Of a stretch of 64,000 nt of DNA, positions 9,008 to 16,380 are shown one piece after another. The DNA is from JADJWR01 sp964509545 (GTDB lineage: Bacteria; Pseudomonadota; Gammaproteobacteria; Burkholderiales; Burkholderiaceae_F): the NCBI GenBank assembly GCA_964509545.1, contig CAZDXQ010000008.1:1-64000 (forward strand), given 5' to 3'. The notes under the pieces were generated by a model. The model did no database searches and was not told where the DNA came from. It saw nothing but the letters and a program-made list of their open reading frames with translations. Both the position numbers and the translations under genes were made by a program. Numbering within the stretch: position 1 is the first letter of the stretch; every line of letters starts with the position of its first letter.

Positions 9008-10426
9008 ATGGAATACCTGCCGATCTTCCTCAGGCTCGTCGACCGCCCCTGCGCGGTGATCGGCGGCGGCGAGGTCGCCGCGCGCAAGGTTGGGTTGCTG
9101 CTCGACGCGGGCGCGCGCGTTACCGTGACCGCGCCACGGTTGTGCGCTGAGCTGGCCGACCTGGTCGGCAGCGGCCGCATCGTTCACAGGGCGCAGCAAT
9201 TCGCTGCCGACGCGCTCGACGGCGCCACGGTGGTCATCGCCGCCACCGACGAGCGCGCGGTCAATGCCGAGGTGTCGCGGCTGGCGCAGCAGCGCCGTAT
9301 CCCGGTCAACGTGGTGGACGACCCGGAGCTGTGCTCGTTCATCCTGCCCGCCATCGTCGACCGCTCTCCGGTCGTGGTGGCCGTGTCGACGGGCGGATCG
9401 ACACCGGTGCTGGCGCGGCTGCTGCGCGCGCGGCTGGAGACATTGATCCCCGTCGCCTACGGCGAACTGGCGAAGCTGGCGCAGCGCTTTCGCGAGCGGG
9501 TGAAGGGCGCGTTGCCGCAGCCGTCGCGTCGGCCGTTCTGGGAACGCGTGCTGACCGGGCCGATCGCCGAACTGGTCTTTTCAGGCCGGCTGCCGCAGGC
9601 CGAGCGCGCGCTCGAGCAGGCGATCGACGAGGCCGCGCATCGCGGCCCGCCGCCGGGCGAGGTGTATCTGGTCGGCGCCGGGCCGGGCAACCCGGAACTG
9701 CTGACGTTCGCCGCGCTGCGCCTGATGCAGCAGGCCGATGTCGTGCTGTACGACAACCTTGTCTCGCCCGAAATCATCGATCTGTGCCGGCGCGATGCCG
9801 AGCGCATCTACGTCGGCAAGCAGCGGGCCAATCACACCATGCGGCAGGAGGAGATCAACGCGCTGCTGGTCAAGCTGGCGAAGGAAGGTCGACGCGTGCT
9901 GCGGTTAAAGGGCGGCGATCCGTACGTGTTCGGCCGCGGCGGCGAGGAGATCGAGACGCTGGCGGCCTCCGGCGTGCGTTTCCGCGTCGTGCCGGGCATC
10001 ACCGCGGCCTGCGGCGTGGCCGCCTACGCCGGCATTCCGCTGACCCATCGCGACTACGCGCAGTCGTGCGTGCTCGTCACCGGGCACCTGAAGGACGGCA
10101 CGATGAATCTCGACTGGCACGGCCTGGCGCGGCCGCGGCAGACGGTCGTCGTCTACATGGGCCTGCTCGGCCTGAGGAAACTGTGCGAGCAGCTGATCGA
10201 GCACGGCATGCCGCCGGACATGCCGGCGGCGGTCGTACAGCAGGCGACGATGCCGCAGCAGCGCGTGGTCACCGGCACGCTGGCCGACCTGGCCGAGCGC
10301 GTCGAAGGCTCCGGCCTGCGGCCGCCGACGCTGGTGATCGTCGGCGACGTGGTGAAGCTGCGTGATACGCTGAACTGGTACGAGATCGACGCCGACACGC
10401 CGCAGGCGCACTGCGCCAGCACATGA
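9008..10426 (+). CDS. cysG: Siroheme synthase (uroporphyrinogen methyltransferase / precorrin-2 dehydrogenase-ferrochelatase)
   Basis: 472-residue CysG of standard length. The N-terminal half has the Rossmann motif [11 protein letters not shown] for precorrin-2 oxidation and iron insertion; the C-terminal half is the SAM-dependent uroporphyrinogen III methyltransferase with [12 protein letters not shown] and [15 protein letters not shown]. It makes siroheme, the cofactor of sulfite reductases, including the reverse dissimilatory enzyme (DsrAB) used by many sulfur oxidisers. No sulfite reductase gene is in the window. Last gene of the plus-strand run; it converges on the next gene with only 21 bases between. 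Confidence 0.97.
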   Translation: MEYLPIFLRLVDRPCAVIGGGEVAARKVGLLLDAGARVTVTAPRLCAELADLVGSGRIVHRAQQFAADALDGATVVIAATDERAVNAEVSRLAQQRRIPVNVVDDPELCSFILPAIVDRSPVVVAVSTGGSTPVLARLLRARLETLIPVAYGELAKLAQRFRERVKGALPQPSRRPFWERVLTGPIAELVFSGRLPQAERALEQAIDEAAHRGPPPGEVYLVGAGPGNPELLTFAALRLMQQADVVLYDNLVSPEIIDLCRRDAERIYVGKQRANHTMRQEEINALLVKLAKEGRRVLRLKGGDPYVFGRGGEEIETLAASGVRFRVVPGITAACGVAAYAGIPLTHRDYAQSCVLVTGHLKDGTMNLDWHGLARPRQTVVVYMGLLGLRKLCEQLIEHGMPPDMPAAVVQQATMPQQRVVTGTLADLAERVEGSGLRPPTLVIVGDVVKLRDTLNWYEIDADTPQAHCAST

Positions 10427-10447
10427 GCGCGGGCGGTGCCGCGCGGT

Positions 10448-11509
10448 TCAGCCGGTCGCCGACAGCACCGCCGCTCGTGACTGCAGCGCCGCGTTGCCTC
10501 CGTGCCGCCACGCCGACAGCAGGTCGTCGGCGACCGCGCGCCAGGCTTTGCGGCCGACGCGCGCCGCGCGGTCGATCGCCGCAAGATCGATGCGCGGCGC
10601 ATCCGATCGTCCGGCTGCGGCAAGGTCCGGCGCCAGCACCCGCCGCAGTCCGTCGAGGTTGGCCAGCCAGAAGCTGAGCGAGGCATCGGCCCGACGTTCG
10701 ACGAGCGCCGGCAGCGTGACCAGGCAGTCGGCAAGCAGATCGCGTACCGCGCGCAGCAGCAGTTCGGTGCGCCGGTCGTCGATTCCAGACAGCATCGTTT
10801 CCCATTCGGGCCCGAGCTCGCGCGCCGCCCGCAGTTCGCCGAGCTCGTGCAGGATCAGCGTTTCGGTTTCCCCTTCGGCCAGCCTCTCGACGGTGGCCGC
10901 GTCGGCCGGGTCGCCGTAGGCGCGCAGCGCGCTGCTCAGGGCCCGGCCGGCCGGGCCGCGGTGCGCGACCTCGACGCGTGTCCACAGCCAGCGACGCAGC
11001 GCGTCGAGACGGATGATCACCGTATCGCCGCGGCTGGTCGCCGGCGGCGCGACGAAGCCGCGCGCCAGTTCGGCTCCGGCGATCACGATGCGCACGCCGT
11101 CGCGCTGCTGGCAGGCTTCGCACTCGGCGAGGAAGAACAATGGCGCGCCGAACAGGCCGACGCCGGCGCCGTAGACCAGCGCCGGATGCCGTCCGGCGAG
11201 GCACCGGTTGACCCCGGTTTCGTCGAAGGCATCGATGCCGCCGGCAAACGGCAGCGGCACGAATGCGGCAGCGGCCTCGTCGCGCAGCGTTTCCCAGCGG
11301 CCCTCCCGGTCGGCGATCCAGCGGCTCAGCGCGGCGCGTTCGGGGGTTTGGCCCAACGGCAGGCGGGATTCCCAGCGAAAGTACTCGCGCATGCCGAGCA
11401 GGTAGGTGCACAACGACTTCTCGCGCGCGTGATACGCGTCGGCAAGGTCGCAGTTGTGCTGCACGGCATCGACCAATGCCGCGGTTTCGCGGTTCAGTTG
11501 CCCCTGCAC
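10448..11509 (-). CDS. Uncharacterised conserved-looking protein
   Basis: 353-residue soluble protein that I cannot assign. It has no signal peptide or membrane segment. Visible features are a cysteine-containing centre (ECEACQQRDGV near residue 130), an acidic ILHELGELRAAREL stretch near residue 220 that could bind metal, and a C-terminal region rich in R, A and L helices. It follows the S24-like gene by 4 bases on the minus strand, so both are one unit. Its place between cysG and tusA suggests a role linked to sulfur oxidation, but only by context. Confidence 0.75.
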   Translation of the reverse strand: MQGQLNRETAALVDAVQHNCDLADAYHAREKSLCTYLLGMREYFRWESRLPLGQTPERAALSRWIADREGRWETLRDEAAAAFVPLPFAGGIDAFDETGVNRCLAGRHPALVYGAGVGLFGAPLFFLAECEACQQRDGVRIVIAGAELARGFVAPPATSRGDTVIIRLDALRRWLWTRVEVAHRGPAGRALSSALRAYGDPADAATVERLAEGETETLILHELGELRAARELGPEWETMLSGIDDRRTELLLRAVRDLLADCLVTLPALVERRADASLSFWLANLDGLRRVLAPDLAAAGRSDAPRIDLAAIDRAARVGRKAWRAVADDLLSAWRHGGNAALQSRAAVLSATG

Positions 11510-11513
11510 CGAC

Positions 11514-11879
11514 TCAGTCGACGTAGCGCTTGCTGGCGCGGCGGCGCCCCGGCCGGCTCTTCTGGATGATCACGCCGCGCACGGCACCGAGATCCGGAAG
11601 GTCGACCTCGTCGTAGGCGGGGTTCAGCGCACGCAGGCGCCAGCCGTCGCCGTGGCGGCGCAGTTGCCTGAAGATCCACTCGCCGCCCGCATGGGCCAGC
11701 ACGAACGAACCGTCGGTGGCCAGGCCATCGGGTTCGATGACGACGACGTCGCCGTGCGAGAACTCCGGCGCCATCGAGTCACCGAGCACCATCAGCGCGA
11801 AGGACTCGCCGCCGCTGCAGCCGTCGTCGGCGGCAACGCGGATCGGAATCCGGCGGACGGCGGTCGTCTGCTCGCTCAT
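11514..11879 (-). CDS. S24/LexA-C-terminal-like protein without a DNA-binding domain
   Basis: 121 residues covering just the LexA-type peptidase fold: ALMVLGDSMAPEFSHGDVVV carries the catalytic-serine GDSM motif at about residues 33-36. Where LexA-like peptidases have the general-base lysine (VKR-type strand), this protein reads EWIFRQL, so the lysine seems missing. There is no N-terminal helix-turn-helix. It may therefore be a non-proteolytic binding module. First gene of a two-gene minus-strand unit, divergent from tusA with the 11998-12014 site in between. Confidence 0.78.
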   Translation of the reverse strand: MSEQTTAVRRIPIRVAADDGCSGGESFALMVLGDSMAPEFSHGDVVVIEPDGLATDGSFVLAHAGGEWIFRQLRRHGDGWRLRALNPAYDEVDLPDLGAVRGVIIQKSRPGRRRASKRYVD

Positions 11880-11997
11880 GGGTGGTCACGCAATGCGCAG
11901 TCTCGCCGCTGCAAGCAACCGGTACGCGGTCGGCGACATCGACCGTTGCATTGCGGCGGCCCGGCCATTGTGCGAGCGCCCGCCGGGCAGCTGAATT

Positions 11998-12014
11998 ACC
12001 CATGAGGGTAGGGC
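11998..12014 (+). promoter_or_regulatory. Candidate operator/activator site upstream of tusA
   Basis: Sequence ACCCATGAGGGTAGGGC, preceded by ATT, in the 247-base gap between the divergent S24-like gene and tusA. It shares the ACCCATG-N-GGG core with the site upstream of sat (12 of 17 positions). I see no good sigma70 boxes at the matching spacing here. The site could serve either divergent gene. Confidence 0.35.
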
Positions 12015-12126
12015 GCGCCACGCCTTCGCAGCGCTGCCCGTGGCGCGAAACGCCGCGGCGAATCGTTAGACTTTCCATTGATCGCACGGCCGCGAACGGC
12101 CGAATTCGCCTGGAGGGAGACGCAAA

Positions 12127-12354
12127 GTGAACTTCGACAAGGAACTCGATGCGCGCGGGCTCGCCTGTCCGCTGCCGATCGTCAAGACGCGCAAGGCGCT
12201 GAATGAACTGGCCAGCGGCCAGATCCTCAAGGTCACGGCGACCGATTCCGGTTCGATGGCCGACATGAAGGCCTTTTCCGAGCAGACCGGCAACGAACTG
12301 CTGTCGGCGAACCAGGAAGGCGGCCTGTACGTCTTCTACCTGAAGCGGCGCTAG
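12127..12354 (+). CDS. tusA: Sulfur carrier protein TusA
   Basis: 75-residue sulfurtransferase with the invariant CPxP motif (Cys14-Pro-Leu-Pro) that carries a persulfide. The GTG start follows a GGAGGGAG ribosome site by about 6 bases. In sulfur oxidisers TusA hands sulfane sulfur to the DsrE/DsrC system in the cytoplasm; its partner dsrE2 follows directly, in keeping with the known rhd-tusA-dsrE2 type of cluster, here without a rhodanese gene. Confidence 0.95.
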   Translation: MNFDKELDARGLACPLPIVKTRKALNELASGQILKVTATDSGSMADMKAFSEQTGNELLSANQEGGLYVFYLKRR

Positions 12355-12448
12355 CCGCGGCGCCGGCGCTGCGCGCGCTGCCGCCGGCATCCGACATTGC
12401 GCCGCGTCGCATCGACGGCGCCGGGCCTTTCAACAAGGGAGAGCAGAA

Positions 12449-12919
12449 ATGACGACCAAGAAGATGGCGCTGATCGCCACCAAGGGAACGCTCGACTGGG
12501 CATATCCCCCGTTCATCCTGGCATCGACGGCGGCTTCTCTCGGCTGGGAGGTGCAGGTCTTCTTCACCTTCTATGGCCTGACGCTGCTGAAGAAGGACCT
12601 GTCGGGCATCAAGATCAGCCCGGTCGCCAACCCGGCGATGCCGATGCCGGTGCCGATGCCGGTGCTGGTGCAGGTGCTGCCCGGCATGGAGTCGATGGCG
12701 ACGATGATGATGAAGAACAAGATGAAGTCGAAGGGGGTGGCCTCGCTCGAGGATCTGCGCAATGTCTGCATCGAGGCCGACGTGAAGCTGATCGCCTGCC
12801 AGATGACCGTCGATCTGTTCGAGTTCGACAAGAACGATTTCATCCCGCAGGCCGAGTTCGGCGGCGCCGCCACCTTCCTCGGATTCGCCGGTAATACCGA
12901 CGTCTGCCTTTACATCTGA
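12449..12919 (+). CDS. dsrE2: DsrE2-type sulfurtransferase (DsrE/DsrF/DrsH-like)
   Basis: 156 residues of the DsrE-like alpha/beta fold: it starts with MALIATKGTLDWAYPP and has a central MPVPMPV-rich stretch that may contact the membrane. A single likely active cysteine sits in KLIACQMTVD (Cys117), where DsrE proteins hold a persulfide, and the C-terminal FGGAATFLGFAG stretch is family-typical. A GGGAGAG ribosome site precedes the ATG. Adjacent to tusA (94 bases) and just upstream of the sox genes, so it very probably works in cytoplasmic sulfur transfer. Confidence 0.85.
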   Translation: MTTKKMALIATKGTLDWAYPPFILASTAASLGWEVQVFFTFYGLTLLKKDLSGIKISPVANPAMPMPVPMPVLVQVLPGMESMATMMMKNKMKSKGVASLEDLRNVCIEADVKLIACQMTVDLFEFDKNDFIPQAEFGGAATFLGFAGNTDVCLYI

Positions 12920-13004
12920 CGAGGCCGGATAAGGGTTGTCACGCAGGGTCTTCGCGGTACAGGGGCAGGTGATTTCTCACTCTCGAACAGGGCATTGCCG
13001 CATA

Positions 13005-13047
13005 ACCCATCGGGAGAGTTAAGTAACCCCCGACGAATGCATACTAT
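13005..13047 (+). promoter_or_regulatory. Candidate soxY promoter with overlapping regulatory motif
   Basis: The motif ACCCATCGGGAGAGTTA (13005-13021) ends inside a possible -35 box TTAAGT (13019-13024), followed after 17 bases by a possible -10 box TACTAT (13042-13047). Matches to TTGACA and TATAAT are 3 and 4 of 6, so a helper protein at the motif is plausible. The layout, with the motif abutting -35, resembles a class II activator site. The soxY start lies about 52 bases after the -10. Confidence 0.5.
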
Positions 13048-13098
13048 TTGCCGTCGATTCGAGCGCAACGGCGTCATTTCGAACGCAAGGAGACCACG

Positions 13099-13566
13099 AT
13101 GATCGGAGACAGGCGCGAATTCCTGCAGTTCACCGCCCTGGCGGCGGCCCTGGCTGCCACCGGAATGCTCGGCAGCGAGCAGGCCATGGCGCAGCAGGCG
13201 GGATGGAACAAGTCCGCGTTCGAGGCCAAGAGCCTTGCTGACGCGATCAAGGCGCTCGGCGGCAGCGGCGTGAAGGAAAGCAAGGACATCACGATCACCG
13301 GTCCGGACATCGCCGAGAACGGCGCCGTGGTTCCTGTCGGTGTCAACAGCAAGGTGGCCGGAACGCAGTCCGTCTACATCCTGGTCGAGAAGAATCCGAA
13401 CATGCTGGCGGCGGGCTTCAACATCCCGGCGGGCACGGAGGCCAACGTTTCGACGCGGATCAAGATGGGCGAAAGCTCCAACGTGATCGGCCTGGTCAAG
13501 GCGAACAACCAGTGGTTCATGGCCAGCAAGGAAGTGAAGGTGACGATCGGCGGCTGCGGCGGCTGA
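13099..13566 (+). CDS. soxY: Thiosulfate oxidation carrier protein SoxY
   Basis: 155-residue periplasmic carrier that holds sulfur intermediates on the cysteine of its C-terminal GGCGG swinging arm (Cys153). It starts MIGDRREFLQFTALAAAL, a twin-arginine-type signal, in keeping with export as the folded SoxYZ complex. The start was chosen for AAGGAGA eight bases upstream; an earlier in-frame ATG lacks this. First gene of the sox cluster, 46 bases before soxZ. Confidence 0.97.
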   Translation: MIGDRREFLQFTALAAALAATGMLGSEQAMAQQAGWNKSAFEAKSLADAIKALGGSGVKESKDITITGPDIAENGAVVPVGVNSKVAGTQSVYILVEKNPNMLAAGFNIPAGTEANVSTRIKMGESSNVIGLVKANNQWFMASKEVKVTIGGCGG

Positions 13567-13612
13567 TCCCGGATCGACCTCGACCACAGCAGACACTATT
13601 CAGGAGCAGACG

Positions 13613-13924
13613 ATGGCCGATCCGATGCGCATCCGCGCGACCTCGAAAGGCGATACGACCGAAGTGCGGGTGCTGATGGCGCACGAGATGGAAACCGGCA
13701 CCCGCAAGGACTCGTCGGGCAAGCTCGTGCCGGCGCATTTCATTTCGAACGTGACCGTGACCCACGCCGGCAAGGTCGTGCTGTCGGCGGAGTGGGGACC
13801 GGCGATCGCCAAGAACCCTTTCCTGCAGTTCAACTTCGCGGGCGGCAAGAAGGGCGATGAAATCATCGTCACCTGGACCGACAACAAGGGCGAGTCCAGG
13901 ACCGACAAGGCCGTGATCAACTAA
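13613..13924 (+). CDS. soxZ: Thiosulfate oxidation carrier protein SoxZ
   Basis: 103-residue partner of SoxY, an all-beta protein (MRIRATSKGDTTEVRVLMAH at the start and HFISNVTVTHAGKVV in the middle). It has no signal peptide of its own, in line with co-export with SoxY through the Tat system. A CAGGAGCAG ribosome site precedes the ATG. The reading frame and length match the family. Confidence 0.97.
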   Translation: MADPMRIRATSKGDTTEVRVLMAHEMETGTRKDSSGKLVPAHFISNVTVTHAGKVVLSAEWGPAIAKNPFLQFNFAGGKKGDEIIVTWTDNKGESRTDKAVIN

Positions 13925-14305
13925 CTGGCCAGTGCGAACCCCCGGTGTTGCTCAGGCAGCAGCCAAGGGGACAGGGAGATCGACGGCGGGCGCCCGCAGA
14001 AGCGCTCCCGTCGCCGCGTCGGACCGGCGCGGGTGCAATGACCGGCGCGGCGCGCCGCGAATGAAAAAGGCGTGACGGACGGAGCCACAGCGTACCGGCA
14101 CACGCCGAGAAAGACAGGAGACAGGATGATCAGGATCGACTCGCGGCGGCGCGACGCGACTGCCGTTCCCGCGGACGCATGGCGAACACCGTGCGCTCGG
14201 GGGGGGGCGGCGGCCGGCGCGTCGCGAGCACTGCGAGCGGGCCACGTCAGCCTCGGCTCCCGCATTCGACTCCCGGTTCATCCCGCCGGCTCACAAGGAG
14301 GTTTC
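13925..14305 (+). other. Long intergenic gap between soxZ and soxA
   Basis: About 380 bases. It contains AGGAGACAGG immediately before an ATG at 14126, in frame with soxA, but the 60 codons that follow are arginine and alanine rich with no known domain and would precede the true SoxA signal peptide. A run of nine G lies near 14199-14207. I see no convincing gene. It may hold a separate soxA promoter, a processed leader or a decayed gene. Confidence 0.5.
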
Positions 14306-15148
14306 ATGCTGAGTAGAAAAACGCTGTCCAGGCTGCGAGGCGTCGCGCTCGCGCTTGCCGGCGCGGCGTCCGCGTTCGGCCCGTTGGGGACTGCCGCTCA
14401 AAGCGGCGACGAAACGCTCAGGGAGATCGAGCGTTATCGGCAGGCCTTGCTCGAGGGCAACCCGGCTGAACTCGTGGCGATGCGCGGCCAGGAGCTCTGG
14501 AAGACGCCGCGCGGACCGAAGAAGGTATCGCTGGAGAAGTGCGACCTTGGCCTTGGACCGGGCGTGGTCAAGGGCGCCTATGCGCAGTTGCCTCGCTACT
14601 TCGCCGACGCGGACCAGGTGATGGATTTCGAGACCCGCCTCGTCCATTGCATGGTGACGCTGCAAGGCTTCGAGCGGGCCGACGCGGTCAAGAGCCCGTA
14701 TTCCGGCGCTGGCCAGCGACAGACCGACATCGAGGCGATCACCGCGTATGTCGTCGAGGAGTCGCGTGGCATGCCGGTGGCGGTGCCGCAGAAGCATCCG
14801 AAGGAAAGGGCGTCGTACGACCGGGGCAAACGCTTGTTCTACATGCGCGCCGGCCCGTACGACTTTGCCTGCTCGACCTGCCACGGTGTCGACAACCAGC
14901 GCATCCGGTTGCAGGATCTGCCGAACTTCGAGAAGGCCGAGCCGGCGCAGCGCGCGTTCACGACCTGGCCGGCCTACCGCGTCTCGCAGGGCGCGCTGCG
15001 CACCATGCAGTGGCGCCTGAACGACTGCTTCCGCCAGCAGCGCTGGCCGGAGCCGATCTTCGCCTCGCAGGGAACGATCGATCTGATCACCTTCCTCGGC
15101 GTCAAGGCAGCCGGCGGCAAGATGGATTCGCCCGCGATCAAGCGCTGA
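14306..15148 (+). CDS. soxA: SoxA, monohaem c-type cytochrome of the SoxAX complex
   Basis: 280 residues with a Sec signal peptide (about 1-31, ending GTAAQS). SoxAX couples thiosulfate to the SoxY cysteine. Only one haem motif is present, CSTCH at 189-193; the other haem site of dihaem SoxA is replaced by isolated Cys79 and Cys115, probably a disulfide. Cys241 in NDCFRQQRW is the expected cysteine-persulfide haem ligand at the active site. The start has a perfect AAGGAGG ribosome site. It lies 14 bases before soxX. Confidence 0.96.
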   Translation: MLSRKTLSRLRGVALALAGAASAFGPLGTAAQSGDETLREIERYRQALLEGNPAELVAMRGQELWKTPRGPKKVSLEKCDLGLGPGVVKGAYAQLPRYFADADQVMDFETRLVHCMVTLQGFERADAVKSPYSGAGQRQTDIEAITAYVVEESRGMPVAVPQKHPKERASYDRGKRLFYMRAGPYDFACSTCHGVDNQRIRLQDLPNFEKAEPAQRAFTTWPAYRVSQGALRTMQWRLNDCFRQQRWPEPIFASQGTIDLITFLGVKAAGGKMDSPAIKR

Positions 15149-15162
15149 CGGGGAGGACGTTC

Positions 15163-15777
15163 ATGAACTCGAAACTGTTTGTGGGCGCGGCTGCCGCCGC
15201 GCTGCTGGCCGGGTGCGCATCGCTGATGTACACGCCGCCGAGCGAGCAGGAAACGCTGGCGGTGATCAAGTCCAGCTTCAAGGATCGCGGCATCGCCAAG
15301 GTCGATCGGCTGAACCAGACCGAGCTGCAGAAGCTGTGCACGGACACGGGCAACAATCCGCCGAAGGACGTGCGAGAACGCCTGGAGAAGGCGGCGCTGG
15401 CGACGGTGAAGTATCCGGCCGACGGCAAATGGCTGGGCGACTTCAAGCAGGGCGAGCGCATCGCGCAGACCGGCGTCGGCCTGCAGTGGAGCGACCCGCC
15501 GGGCCGGCCTGCCGGCGGCAACTGCTACGCCTGCCACCAGTTGAGTAAGGCGGAAATTTCGTACGGCAACATCGGTCCGTCGCTGAACAACTATGGCAAG
15601 CTGCGCGGCTACACGGACGACACGAAGAAGTACACGTGGGCGAAGATCTGGAACACGCATTCGTTCAACGTCTGCTCGTCGATGCCGCGGTTCGGCGATG
15701 CTGGCATCCTGACCGAGGAGCAGATCCGGCACGTGATGGCGCTGCTGCTCGATCCGGAATCGCCGGTCAACAAGTAG
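15163..15777 (+). CDS. soxX: SoxX, c-type cytochrome with lipoprotein signal and N-terminal extension
   Basis: 204 residues. The signal peptide ends in a lipobox LLAGC (Cys18), so the protein is probably lipid-anchored. Residues 25-90 form an extra helical segment before the cytochrome domain, with one cysteine (Cys59). The haem motif CYACH is at 121-125 and Met174 in SSMPRFG is the likely axial ligand. A GGGAGG ribosome site precedes the ATG. SoxX passes electrons from SoxA to the respiratory chain. Confidence 0.94.
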   Translation: MNSKLFVGAAAAALLAGCASLMYTPPSEQETLAVIKSSFKDRGIAKVDRLNQTELQKLCTDTGNNPPKDVRERLEKAALATVKYPADGKWLGDFKQGERIAQTGVGLQWSDPPGRPAGGNCYACHQLSKAEISYGNIGPSLNNYGKLRGYTDDTKKYTWAKIWNTHSFNVCSSMPRFGDAGILTEEQIRHVMALLLDPESPVNK

Positions 15778-15804
15778 TGGCGAGGCGGACTGCGATCCTC
15801 GATG

Positions 15805-15831
15805 CCGCCCGGCGCGCGACGCGCCGGGCGG
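15805..15831 (+). terminator. Perfect 12-bp hairpin between soxX and tlpA
   Basis: CCGCCCGGCGCG, a CGA loop, then CGCGCCGGGCGG. It ends 7 bases before the ATG of the next gene and has only two T after it. It could be a weak terminator or attenuator, or could mask ribosome binding; there is no separate Shine-Dalgarno between hairpin and start. Confidence 0.55.
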
Positions 15832-15838
15832 TTGCGCG

Positions 15839-16342
15839 ATGAGCGAACCCGGCACGATCGAGCTCCGCCGCAGGCTGCTGATGCTGGTGCCGCTGCTGGC
15901 GCTTGCCGGGCAGCCGCAGGCACAGGCGGCGGACGCGCCGCTGCGCTGGACCGACATCGAACTGATCGATGGCCGTGTGCTGGGCGCCGAGCAACTGCGC
16001 AGGAACGCGGTCGTGGTGCAGATCTGGGCTTCCTGGTGCCCGTTTTGCGGCGCGCAGAACCCGCACGTGCAGAAGCTGTACGACGAGAACAAGGCGCGCG
16101 GACTGCTGGTGCTGGCGTTTTCGATCGACAAGGATCCGCAGGCTGCGCGCGACTATCTTTCCCGTCGCGGCTACACGTTTCCGGTGGCGATGGCCACACC
16201 GCGGGTGGAACAGTGGTTCGGACGCCGCCGCACTCTGCCCGAGACCTATGTCGTCGATCGCGGTGGGCGCATCGTCTTCACGCACCGCGGCGAAATGTTC
16301 GCCGAGGATATCGCGGCACTGTCCCGGTTCGTGACGCAGTAG
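15839..16342 (+). CDS. TlpA-like periplasmic thioredoxin in the sox cluster
   Basis: 167 residues with an N-terminal hydrophobic signal (RRRLLMLVPLLALAG) and a redox-active WCPFC motif (Cys67, Cys70) in a TlpA/ResA-type fold; GGRIVFTHRGE near the end matches the family. Such proteins keep Sox cysteines, mainly on SoxY or haem-bearing partners, reduced (SoxS/SoxW-like role). The start lies right after the hairpin at 15805-15831, without an obvious ribosome site. Confidence 0.85.
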   Translation: MSEPGTIELRRRLLMLVPLLALAGQPQAQAADAPLRWTDIELIDGRVLGAEQLRRNAVVVQIWASWCPFCGAQNPHVQKLYDENKARGLLVLAFSIDKDPQAARDYLSRRGYTFPVAMATPRVEQWFGRRRTLPETYVVDRGGRIVFTHRGEMFAEDIAALSRFVTQ

Positions 16343-16380
16343 GGCGGTCGGGCTCGACAAACCGAGTGAAGGGGACTTCG

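Noticed and set aside
14126..14305. N-terminal extension of soxA from an ATG with a good ribosome site
   Set aside because: The 60 residues would precede the true signal peptide, which has its own perfect ribosome site.
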